A stretch of DNA of 6,445 bases from an uncultured Clostridia bacterium (lineage in GTDB: Bacteria; Bacillota; Clostridia; TANB77; CAG-508), in contig CAKOVW010000049.1 in the NCBI GenBank assembly GCA_934122125.1, forward strand, positions 1-6,445, given 5' to 3'. This document shows positions 1-5,349 of the stretch, piece by piece. The translations under genes were made by a program, and so were the position numbers. Below the pieces are notes generated by a model. That model saw nothing but the letters and a program-made list of their open reading frames with translations, searched no databases and was not told where the DNA came from. How positions within the stretch are numbered: position 1 is the stretch's first letter; each line of letters begins with the position of its first letter.

Positions 1-1
1 G

Positions 2-979
2 ATGAGTACAATTGCAGCAATTTCAACAGCTCCGGCCAATGGAGGAATTGGAATTATTAGAATGAGTGGAAAAAATTGCTTTGAAATACTAGATAAAATT
101 TTTGTACCAAAACAAAAGCAAAATATAGAAGAAATATCTGGATACACCATAAAATATGGGTATATTATAGATTTTAAAACAAAACAAAAAATAGATGAGG
201 TTTTAGTATCATTTTTTAAAGCACCTAAAAGCTATACTACTGAGAATATGTGTGAAATAAATTCACATGGGGGAGTGGTAATTGAACAAAAAATATTAGA
301 ACAATGTTTATTAGCAGGAGCTGAAATGGCTGAACCAGGTGAGTTTACTAAAAGAGCTTTCTTAAATGGTAGGATAGATTTATCACAAGCTGAAGGAATT
401 ATTGACTTAATAAATGCTAAAACTTCTCAAGAAGCAAAAGCATCATTTAAACAATTAGAAGGAAGTTTATCTAAAAAAATTCAAGATATACGTCAAAATT
501 TATTAAATATAATGGCTGATATTGAGGCGTCTATTGACTATCCTGAATATGACGAAGTACCAGAAATAGTTAATAAAAAACTAATTGAACAAATAAATAC
601 TATTGAAGAAAAATTATTTAAATTAGAAAAAAGTTTTGACAGTGGGAAAGTATTAAAAGAAGGAATAAAGACCGTTATATTAGGAAAACCAAATGCAGGA
701 AAATCTTCTTTGTTAAATGCTATTTTAAACGAAGAAAGAGCAATTGTAAGCCAAATAGAGGGGACAACAAGAGATACTATTGAAGAAATGGTACAAATTC
801 AAGGAATACCTTTAAAATTAATAGATACAGCAGGCATAAGAAATACTCAAGACGAGGTTGAAAAAATTGGCGTTAAAAAGGCTTTAGAGCTGTCAAACGA
901 AGCTGACCTAATAATAGGTATATTTGACAACACAAAACGGCTTAGAAGCCGAGGATTTGCGAATACTGGAAATTCTTAA
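2..979 (+). CDS. mnmE: MnmE N-terminal fragment: folate-binding domain and first half of the G domain
   Basis: This is the reading frame upstream of the frameshift, 325 codons, of which about the first 312 are genuine MnmE. Residues 1 to about 118 match the N-terminal dimerisation and formyl-tetrahydrofolate-binding domain (GGIGIIRMSG near 14-23, EINSHGG near 85-91, PGEFTKRAFLNGRIDLSQAE near 111-130). A helical stretch follows to about 215. The G domain then starts with the P-loop GKPNAGKS at 228-235; its Asn231 corresponds to the potassium-coordinating Asn226 of E. coli MnmE. Next come G2/switch I TTRDT at 255-259 and G3 DTAG at 275-278. The last 13 residues (RLRSRGFANTGNS) are out-of-frame sequence before a TAA. 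A protein of this form would lack G4 and the C-terminal helical domain and should not be a working GTPase. Confidence 0.8.
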   Translation: MSTIAAISTAPANGGIGIIRMSGKNCFEILDKIFVPKQKQNIEEISGYTIKYGYIIDFKTKQKIDEVLVSFFKAPKSYTTENMCEINSHGGVVIEQKILEQCLLAGAEMAEPGEFTKRAFLNGRIDLSQAEGIIDLINAKTSQEAKASFKQLEGSLSKKIQDIRQNLLNIMADIEASIDYPEYDEVPEIVNKKLIEQINTIEEKLFKLEKSFDSGKVLKEGIKTVILGKPNAGKSSLLNAILNEERAIVSQIEGTTRDTIEEMVQIQGIPLKLIDTAGIRNTQDEVEKIGVKKALELSNEADLIIGIFDNTKRLRSRGFANTGNS

Positions 980-1382
980 AAATAAAAACTCAATTATATT
1001 ACTAAATAAGATTGATGAAAAAGATAATGGATTAGAAAATGATATTAACATTAAAAATGTTAATAAACCAGTTGTAAAAATATCTGCTAAAACCAAAGAG
1101 GGGTTAGAAGATTTATATGACGAAATTTTAAAAATGTTTAAACTAAATGAAATTGAGATAAATGACGGAGAAGTAATAACAAACATAAGACATAAAAATC
1201 AAATAAGAAAATCTATAGATGATTTGGAACAGGCTAAACAGGGCCTTGAAGTAGAAATGCCTATTGATGTAGTGGCAGTTTCTTTAAAAGAAGCATTAGA
1301 AGATTTAAGCGAGATAACAGGGGAAAATGTATCTGAGGATATAATAAATAATATATTCTCTAAGTTTTGCTTAGGAAAATAA
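924..1382 (+). CDS. mnmE: MnmE C-terminal fragment: G4 motif, helical domain and FCLGK end
   Basis: This is the frame downstream of the frameshift. Genuine MnmE sequence begins at about 936 with NGLEAEDLRILE. NKID (G4, guanine specificity) is at 1005-1016, a SAK motif (G5) lies near 1084-1092, and a helical region of about 100 residues follows. The end is FCLGK at 1365-1379. The cysteine codon at 1368-1370 is the catalytically important C-terminal Cys (Cys451 in E. coli) and would be residue 456 of the repaired protein. The first in-frame start-like codon, TTG at 924-926, has no Shine-Dalgarno sequence upstream and sits inside the G domain, so independent translation is unlikely. The frame is conserved right to its stop, with no further lesions, which argues for a very recent or artefactual shift. 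Confidence 0.75.
   Translation: MTTQNGLEAEDLRILEILKNKNSIILLNKIDEKDNGLENDINIKNVNKPVVKISAKTKEGLEDLYDEILKMFKLNEIEINDGEVITNIRHKNQIRKSIDDLEQAKQGLEVEMPIDVVAVSLKEALEDLSEITGENVSEDIINNIFSKFCLGK
938..951 (+). other. GC-rich hairpin at the mnmE frameshift site
   Basis: CGGCTTAGAAGCCG is a perfect inverted repeat, drawn as a 5-bp stem (CGGCT/AGCCG) with a TAGA loop. It starts immediately after the run AAAA at 934-937, where the reading frame changes. It is the most GC-rich short stretch of this gene and is built from codons that are rare here (GGC, GCC, followed by CGA and CTG). It may simply be a place where polymerases or sequencing chemistry slip; a recoding signal is the less likely alternative. Confidence 0.6.
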
Positions 1383-1400
1383 AGAGAAATTTAACTTATA

Positions 1401-1460
1401 TGTTTCACAAGCAAAGCATTATGAAATATATAGTTTCATAGGAAAAAATTGCGTGAAACA
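1401..1460. repeat. Nested inverted repeat whose outer arms are perfect parS half-sites
   Basis: The outer arms are TGTTTCAC (1401-1408) and GTGAAACA (1453-1460), exactly the two halves of the Firmicute parS palindrome, here 44 bases apart. The pairing continues inward after a two-base AA bulge as GCAA (1411-1414) with TTGC (1449-1452). Inside is a second hairpin TATGAAA-TATATAG-TTTCATA (1420-1440). No T-run follows on either side, so it is not an intrinsic terminator. It could be split ParB half-sites, a structured RNA in the transcript, or a DNA cruciform. The repeat is seen directly; its role is inferred. Confidence 0.55.
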
Positions 1461-1500
1461 CGAACACTAAACTATAACAAAAAGACAACAATTTTGAATG

Positions 1501-1548
1501 ACTTTCGACAAAATGCCGAAAACTCAAAATAAAATACTTTCGACAAAA
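1501..1548. promoter_or_regulatory. Cluster of three TGNCGAA words (Spo0A-box-like) in a 13-base direct repeat
   Basis: TTCGACA occurs at 1504-1510 and again at 1539-1545 (each reads TGTCGAA on the minus strand), and TGCCGAA at 1514-1520 on the plus strand. TGNCGAA is the core recognised by the sporulation regulator Spo0A. The first two form an imperfect dyad, TTTCGACA-AAA-TGCCGAAA, and the two TTCGACA copies lie in an exact 13-base repeat 35 bases apart. The position, about 100-145 bases before the mnmG start, suits a promoter-control site. An unrelated repressor operator would explain the same symmetry. No evidence in this window shows that the organism makes spores. Confidence 0.4.
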
Positions 1549-1588
1549 AATGACATACCAAAAAGGTATAGGAAACAATAATTTTAGT

Positions 1589-1617
1589 TTCATAAAAAAC
1601 GAAACAAAAAATATAAA
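1589..1617 (+). promoter_or_regulatory. Possible weak sigma-A promoter for mnmG
   Basis: TTCATA at 1589-1594 and TATAAA at 1612-1617 are separated by 17 bases, giving 4/6 and 5/6 matches to the sigma-A boxes. This would start transcription near 1624, just ahead of the AGGTAGGT ribosome binding region at 1630-1637. In such A/T-rich DNA a match of this quality may be chance. TTGCGT at 1449-1454 with TATAAC at 1473-1478 is an alternative with a poorer -35. Confidence 0.3.
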
Positions 1618-1646
1618 ATAAATTTAACAAGGTAGGTAAAATAAAA

Positions 1647-3530
1647 ATGAAATATAACGCAGGAAAATATGATGTAGCAGTAATAGGAGCTGGACATGCT
1701 GGATGTGAGGCAGCTCTAGCAACAGCAAGATTAGGACTAAAAACTTTATTATTTAGTATAAGTTTGGAAGCTGTTGCAAATATGCCATGTAATCCACACA
1801 TAGGTGGCAGCTCAAAAGGACATTTAGTAATGGAGATAGACTGCTTAGGTGGAGAAATGGGAAAAAATATAGATAAAACATATACCCAACTTAGAATGTT
1901 AAATACGTCAAAAGGACCAGCAGTGTACTCTTTGAGAGCTCAAGCAGATAGAAAAAAATATCAAATGGAAATGAAACATACTCTTGAAAAACAACCAAAT
2001 CTATATTTAAAACAAGCAGAAATAGTTGACATTGGAGTAGAAGATGGAAAAGTAAAATCTGTAGAAACAAATATAGGTGCAGTATATGAAGTAGACAATG
2101 TTATATTAGCAACAGGTACATATTTAAAGGGAAAAATATATATAGGAGAAGTATCTTACGAAAGTGGACCAGATGGAGTGTTTCCAGCTAATAGATTATC
2201 TGATATGTTGAAAAAAATTGGAATAAATCTTGTAAGATTTAAGACAGGAACACCTGCAAGAATAAATAAAAACTCTATTGACTTTTCTAAAATGGAAAGA
2301 CAAGATGGAGATAAAAATCCTACAGCATTTTCATTTGAAGATAAAATAGTAGATAAAGAAGAACAGTTGCCATGTTATTTAACATATACAACTCCTGAAA
2401 CACATGAAATTATAAGGAAGAACTTGCATCGTTCACCTCTATATGCAGGAGAAATAAAAGGTACTGGACCAAGATATTGTCCATCAATAGAAGATAAAGT
2501 AGTTAGATTTGCTGATAAAGAAAGACATCAAATCTTTGTAGAACCAATAGGAAGAGATACAGACGAAATGTATATACAAGGAATGAGCTCATCACTTCCT
2601 GAAGACGTACAAATAGCTATGTACCGCACTATACCTGGATTAGAACATGCAGAATTTACAAGACCAGCATATGCAATTGAATACGATTGTATAGATCCAT
2701 CTGAATTAAAATTATCATTAGAACATAAGAAAATAGATGGAATGTTTTTTGCAGGTCAAATAAATGGAACTTCAGGATATGAAGAAGCTGCATCACAAGG
2801 AATTATAGCAGGAATAAATGTAGCACAAAAAGTAAGAGGAAGAAAACCAGTAATTCTAGACCGTTCACAAGCATATATAGGGGTTTTAATAGATGATATT
2901 GTAACAAAAGGAACTAATGAACCATATAGAATGATGACATCGAGAGCTGAATATAGACTATTATTAAGACAAGACAACACTGATTTAAGATTAACAGAAA
3001 TAGGACATGAAGTAGGATTGATATCTGAAGAAAGATACCAAGCATTTTTAATTAAGAAAAAACAAATTGAAGAAGAAATTGAAAGAATTGAAAATACTAT
3101 AGTTAAGCCAACAGAAAAGGTAAATGAATTATTAAAGAATAATAATTCTTCACCACTTACAACAGGTGTAAAAATGGCAGAATTATTAAGAAGAACAGAA
3201 ATGAATTACGAACTTTTAGGTGAAATTGATGAGAATAGAAAAGAATTACCTAAAGAAGTAACACAAGAAGTAGAAATAGAAGTTAAATATAAGGGATATA
3301 TAAAACTACAACAAGCACAAGTTGAAAAATTTAAAAAATTAGAAGCAAAATTATTGCCACAAGATATAGATTATAGTACAATTAAAGGACTTAGATTAGA
3401 AGCAAGACAAAAACTAAATAAAATAAAACCAAATTCAGTAGGACAAGCCTCTAGAATATCAGGCGTTTCACCAGCTGATATATCGGTGTTACTTATTTAT
3501 TTAGAACAGATAAAAAAAATTGAAAAATAA
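1647..3530 (+). CDS. mnmG: MnmG (GidA), FAD-dependent tRNA wobble-uridine modification enzyme
   Basis: MnmG is the flavoprotein partner of MnmE. With NADH, a methylene-tetrahydrofolate-derived carbon and glycine or ammonium, the complex adds the aminomethyl-type group to C5 of U34 in the cytoplasm. At 627 residues the protein is normal in length. The Rossmann FAD motif is GAGHAG at 14-19, preceded by the strand DVAVI. The conserved CNPHIGG is at 48-54 and the CPSIEDK block has Cys278 (Cys277 in E. coli, needed for activity). A second FAD-contact block, GQINGTSGYEEAASQG, is at 370-385, the family signature RMMTSRAEYRLLLRQDN is near 429-445, and the helical C-terminal domain ends with SGVSPADIS at 605-613, the region that contacts MnmE and tRNA. 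The ATG at 1647 gives the standard N-terminus; its ribosome binding site (AGGTAGGT, 1630-1637) is weak. rsmG follows directly without a terminator, so the two are probably co-transcribed. The sequence is intact, in contrast to its partner mnmE. Confidence 0.97.
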   Translation: MKYNAGKYDVAVIGAGHAGCEAALATARLGLKTLLFSISLEAVANMPCNPHIGGSSKGHLVMEIDCLGGEMGKNIDKTYTQLRMLNTSKGPAVYSLRAQADRKKYQMEMKHTLEKQPNLYLKQAEIVDIGVEDGKVKSVETNIGAVYEVDNVILATGTYLKGKIYIGEVSYESGPDGVFPANRLSDMLKKIGINLVRFKTGTPARINKNSIDFSKMERQDGDKNPTAFSFEDKIVDKEEQLPCYLTYTTPETHEIIRKNLHRSPLYAGEIKGTGPRYCPSIEDKVVRFADKERHQIFVEPIGRDTDEMYIQGMSSSLPEDVQIAMYRTIPGLEHAEFTRPAYAIEYDCIDPSELKLSLEHKKIDGMFFAGQINGTSGYEEAASQGIIAGINVAQKVRGRKPVILDRSQAYIGVLIDDIVTKGTNEPYRMMTSRAEYRLLLRQDNTDLRLTEIGHEVGLISEERYQAFLIKKKQIEEEIERIENTIVKPTEKVNELLKNNNSSPLTTGVKMAELLRRTEMNYELLGEIDENRKELPKEVTQEVEIEVKYKGYIKLQQAQVEKFKKLEAKLLPQDIDYSTIKGLRLEARQKLNKIKPNSVGQASRISGVSPADISVLLIYLEQIKKIEK

Positions 3531-3550
3531 TTACAATTTAATGAAAGAAA

Positions 3551-3557
3551 GAGAGGA
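3551..3557 (+). promoter_or_regulatory. Ribosome binding site of rsmG that bears on the start choice
   Basis: GAGAGGA lies directly against the first ATG (3558), which is too close for use. It is 6 bases from GTG at 3564, an ideal spacing, and 12 bases from ATG at 3570, which is long but possible. This favours GTG 3564, although family alignment would accept ATG 3570. Confidence 0.55.
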
Positions 3558-3563
3558 ATGATA

Positions 3564-4286
3564 GTGTGTATGAATAAATTAGAATTTAATAATAGTCTAA
3601 TTGAAAAAGCAAATTCTATTGGGGTAGAAATATCTCAAAAACAAGCAGAACAGTTTTATAAATATATGGAATTGTTATTAGAATGGAATGAAAAGATGAA
3701 TTTGACGGCAATTACAGAGCCAGAAGAGGTAATATTAAAGCATTTTATAGATAGCTTAACAATTATTCCATATTTAAAAGAGGTAGACACAGTGCTTGAT
3801 ATTGGCACAGGAGCAGGTTTCCCAGGAATACCTTTAAAAATATTAGAAGAAAATAAGAAATTCACACTATTAGACTCTTTAAATAAAAGAATTATATTCT
3901 TACAAACAGTAATAAATGAGCTAGAATTGAAAAATATACAAGCAATTCATGGTAGAGCAGAAGAATTTGTGAGCAAAGAAAGAGAAACTTATGATATTGT
4001 AACATCAAGAGCTGTGGCAAGACTAAATGTACTTTTAGAATATATGTTACCATTTGTAAAAGTAGGTGGAAGATGTATTTGTATGAAATCTTTTGAAATT
4101 GAAGAAGAATTAAAAGAGGCTAAAAAAGCTATTGAAATTCTTGGAGGAGAAATTGAAAAAATAGACGAGATTACATTACCAAATACAGATATTAAAAGAA
4201 AAATAGTAGTAATAAAAAAAGTAAAAAACACACCAAGTAAATATCCTAGAAAGGCTGGAACACCAGCAAAGGAGCCAATTATATAA
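3564..4286 (+). CDS. rsmG: RsmG (GidB), 16S rRNA guanine-N7 methyltransferase
   Basis: RsmG uses S-adenosylmethionine to methylate N7 of G527 (E. coli numbering) in the 530 loop of 16S rRNA; in many bacteria its loss gives low-level streptomycin resistance. Counting from GTG 3564 there are 240 residues, the normal length. The N-terminal part carries the family block LLLEWNEKMNLTAIT, followed by KHFIDSL. The SAM-binding motif I, DIGTGAGFPG, is at 79-88. SRAVARL follows in the Rossmann fold, and the C-terminal tail TPSKYPRKAGTP is typical of Firmicute RsmG. Three in-frame starts (ATG 3558, GTG 3564, ATG 3570) differ by only four codons; GTG 3564 has the best-spaced ribosome binding site, while ATG 3570 (MNKLEF) matches the usual N-terminus of relatives. 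The gene is the last of the mnmG-rsmG unit and is closed by the terminator at 4298-4342. Confidence 0.95.
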   Translation: MCMNKLEFNNSLIEKANSIGVEISQKQAEQFYKYMELLLEWNEKMNLTAITEPEEVILKHFIDSLTIIPYLKEVDTVLDIGTGAGFPGIPLKILEENKKFTLLDSLNKRIIFLQTVINELELKNIQAIHGRAEEFVSKERETYDIVTSRAVARLNVLLEYMLPFVKVGGRCICMKSFEIEEELKEAKKAIEILGGEIEKIDEITLPNTDIKRKIVVIKKVKNTPSKYPRKAGTPAKEPII

Positions 4287-4297
4287 AAATTTATGTA

Positions 4298-4342
4298 GCA
4301 CCTAAAATCTAAAATATTAGAGATTTTAGGTGCATATTTTTT
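4298..4342 (+). terminator. Intrinsic terminator after rsmG
   Basis: A perfect 13-bp stem, GCACCTAAAATCT (4298-4310) with AGATTTTAGGTGC (4321-4333), encloses a 10-base loop, and six T follow at 4337-4342. It begins 11 bases after the rsmG stop. It separates the mnmG-rsmG transcript from parA-parB, so the partition genes need their own promoter. Confidence 0.93.
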
Positions 4343-4378
4343 GTATAATAAAAAATTGATTATAAGATAAAAATTTAC

Positions 4379-4406
4379 TTGAAATACATAATTAAATTAT
4401 TATATA
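4379..4406 (+). promoter_or_regulatory. Possible second, upstream parA promoter
   Basis: TTGAAA at 4379-4384 and TATATA at 4401-4406 are 16 bases apart. Each box is close to sigma-A consensus, but the region is so A/T-rich that this may be chance. The promoter at 4442-4470 is clearly better. Confidence 0.3.
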
Positions 4407-4441
4407 TATTATAAAAAACTTATATTTTTTTTCAAATTTCA

Positions 4442-4470
4442 TTGACATATTTAATATATTTTTATATTAT
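4442..4470 (+). promoter_or_regulatory. Sigma-A promoter of parA-parB, overlapped by a dyad
   Basis: A perfect -35 box TTGACA (4442-4447) is followed after exactly 17 bases by TATTAT (4465-4470), placing the start of transcription near 4477 and leaving a leader of about 63 bases. An inverted repeat, GACATATT (4444-4451) and AATATGTC (4472-4479), begins inside the -35 box and ends around the start point, which is where a repressor would act. Confidence 0.85.
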
Positions 4471-4523
4471 TAATATGTCCGATTTAACAAATTTTAATAT
4501 AAAATGATTTACATAAAACAACA

Positions 4524-4531
4524 AAAGGAGG
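4524..4531 (+). promoter_or_regulatory. Strong ribosome binding site that fixes the parA start at TTG 4540
   Basis: AAAGGAGG is a near-perfect Shine-Dalgarno sequence with 8 bases before TTG 4540. The more upstream ATG at 4504 has no such site and would place this motif inside the coding region. Confidence 0.9.
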
Positions 4532-4539
4532 CAATTAAA

Positions 4540-5328
4540 TTGGGAAAAATAATATCAGTTGCAAATCAAAAAGGTGGAGTAGGAAAGACTACAACATCAG
4601 TAAATTTAAGCACTTTACTTGCTAAAAGAGGAAAAAAAGTTTTATTAATAGATGCAGATCCACAAGGAAATGCAACAAGTGGTGTTGGAATGGATAAAAA
4701 TGCAGAATTTTCTGTTTATGATTTAATTATTAGTGATGAAGTAGAAAGCAGGGATACTATTCAAAAAACAGAAATAAAAAACTTATATCTATGCCCATCT
4801 AATATAAATCTTGCAGGAGCTGAAGTTGAGTTGGTTTCAATGATGTCAAGAGAATATAGGATGAAAGAAAAATTAGAATCAATAAAGGATAGTTTTGATT
4901 ATATTATTATTGACTGTCCGCCATCATTAGGACTAATTACACTAAACTCTTTTACAGCATCAGATAGTGTATTAATACCAGTACAATGTGAATACTATGC
5001 ACTAGAAGGATTAGGACAACTTATAAATACTATTAATCTAGTAAAAAGACATTTAAACCAGAACTTAGATGTTGAAGGGGCATTACTTACTATGTATGAT
5101 ATTAGAACAAATTTATCTAATCAAGTAGTAAAAGAGGTTAACAAGTATTTTGAAAACAAAGTATATAAAACAGTAATTCCAAGAAATGTAAAATTAAGTG
5201 AAGCACCAAGCTATGGAATGCCAATATCTATATATGATCCAAGGTCAAAAGGCGCTAAGAGTTATGATAAATTTGTAAAAGAATTTTTGAAAAACAATGA
5301 TAATACAAAAGGAAAACATGCAGTATAA
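4540..5328 (+). CDS. parA: ParA (Soj), chromosome-partitioning Walker ATPase
   Basis: ParA is a deviant-Walker ATPase that dimerises on ATP, binds the nucleoid without sequence specificity and is released by ParB, which moves or positions the origin; in Bacillus, Soj also regulates DnaA. From TTG 4540 the protein has 262 residues, the usual length. The deviant Walker A motif KGGVGKTT is at 11-18, with the signature Lys11 and Lys16. Walker A' DADPQGNATSG is at 38-48 and Walker B IIDCPP at 123-128. The C-terminal block LSEAPSYGMPISIYDP is the standard Soj family ending. Start choice: the TTG gives MGKIISVANQKGG, the normal N-terminus, behind a strong Shine-Dalgarno sequence; starting at ATG 4504 would add 12 unconserved residues. 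parB follows after 21 bases in the same transcript. No plasmid-type DNA-binding extension is present, which fits a chromosomal system. Confidence 0.96.
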   Translation: MGKIISVANQKGGVGKTTTSVNLSTLLAKRGKKVLLIDADPQGNATSGVGMDKNAEFSVYDLIISDEVESRDTIQKTEIKNLYLCPSNINLAGAEVELVSMMSREYRMKEKLESIKDSFDYIIIDCPPSLGLITLNSFTASDSVLIPVQCEYYALEGLGQLINTINLVKRHLNQNLDVEGALLTMYDIRTNLSNQVVKEVNKYFENKVYKTVIPRNVKLSEAPSYGMPISIYDPRSKGAKSYDKFVKEFLKNNDNTKGKHAV

Positions 5329-5349
5329 AAAGAAAGGAAGATGGTATAA

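Larger units (their letters stand above)
2..1382 (+). pseudogene. mnmE: mnmE (trmE), tRNA modification GTPase, interrupted by a frameshift
   Basis: MnmE works with MnmG to install the (carboxymethyl)aminomethyl group at C5 of the wobble uridine in tRNAs reading split codon boxes. The family signature is complete but lies in two frames: the N-terminal part with G1-G3 is in the frame starting at 2, and G4 plus the C-terminal FCLGK are in the frame ending at 1382. Removing one base near 934-938 joins them (FDNT-N-GLEAEDLRIL) into 459 residues, the usual family length. As read, translation from position 2 stops at 977-979 and loses the G4 motif and the C-terminal cysteine. The ATG at 2 aligns with the family's normal N-terminus (TIAAISTAP), so little or nothing is missing on the left, although the ribosome binding site lies outside the window. 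Whether the shift is a real mutation, a sequencing error or recoding cannot be decided here; an error or recent mutation is most likely because both halves are otherwise intact. Confidence 0.9.
1383..1646. other. Long non-coding mnmE-mnmG gap with nested inverted and direct repeats
   Basis: I find no convincing gene on either strand in these 264 bases. The antisense open frames here are A/T-rich shadows running into mnmG and lack family features. Several structured elements are packed in: parS-like half-sites with an inner hairpin (1401-1460), a 13-base direct repeat ACTTTCGACAAAA at 1501-1513 and 1536-1548, a 10-base direct repeat TAGTTTCATA at 1431-1440 and 1585-1594, and a small hairpin ATACC-AAAAA-GGTAT at 1555-1569. 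The word GTTTCA occurs at 1402, 1433 and 1587, and its complement TGAAAC at 1454. There is no intrinsic terminator and no good DnaA box. The gap should hold the mnmG promoter and probably protein-binding sites. Confidence 0.7.

Noticed and set aside
930..945. Classical programmed -1 frameshift in mnmE
   Set aside because: The required shift is +1 (or -2), there is no X XXY YYZ heptamer, and the hairpin follows with no spacer.
908..1186. Antisense open frame in mnmE; similar ones in mnmG (2756-2980) and rsmG (3656-3865, 3989-4231)
   Set aside because: They lie wholly inside conserved genes on the opposite strand and have low-complexity hydrophobic content; they are shadows of the real genes.
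1401..1470. Intrinsic terminator after mnmE
   Set aside because: The inverted repeats are not followed by a T-run in either direction.
1383..1646. Possible replication origin in the gap, by analogy with the gidA-adjacent oriC of E. coli
   Set aside because: No TTATNCACA-type DnaA box or close variant was found on either strand, and Firmicute origins are usually beside dnaA.
1405..1801. Overlapping antisense open frames over the mnmE-mnmG gap
   Set aside because: They are rich in Phe, Ile and Leu as expected from reading A-rich DNA backwards, have no ribosome binding sites or recognisable motifs, and one runs into the mnmG coding region.
3464..3470. GTTTCAC, a further parS-like half-site inside mnmG
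   Set aside because: It encodes the conserved GVSP of MnmG and is followed by CAGCTGA, not GTGAAACA.
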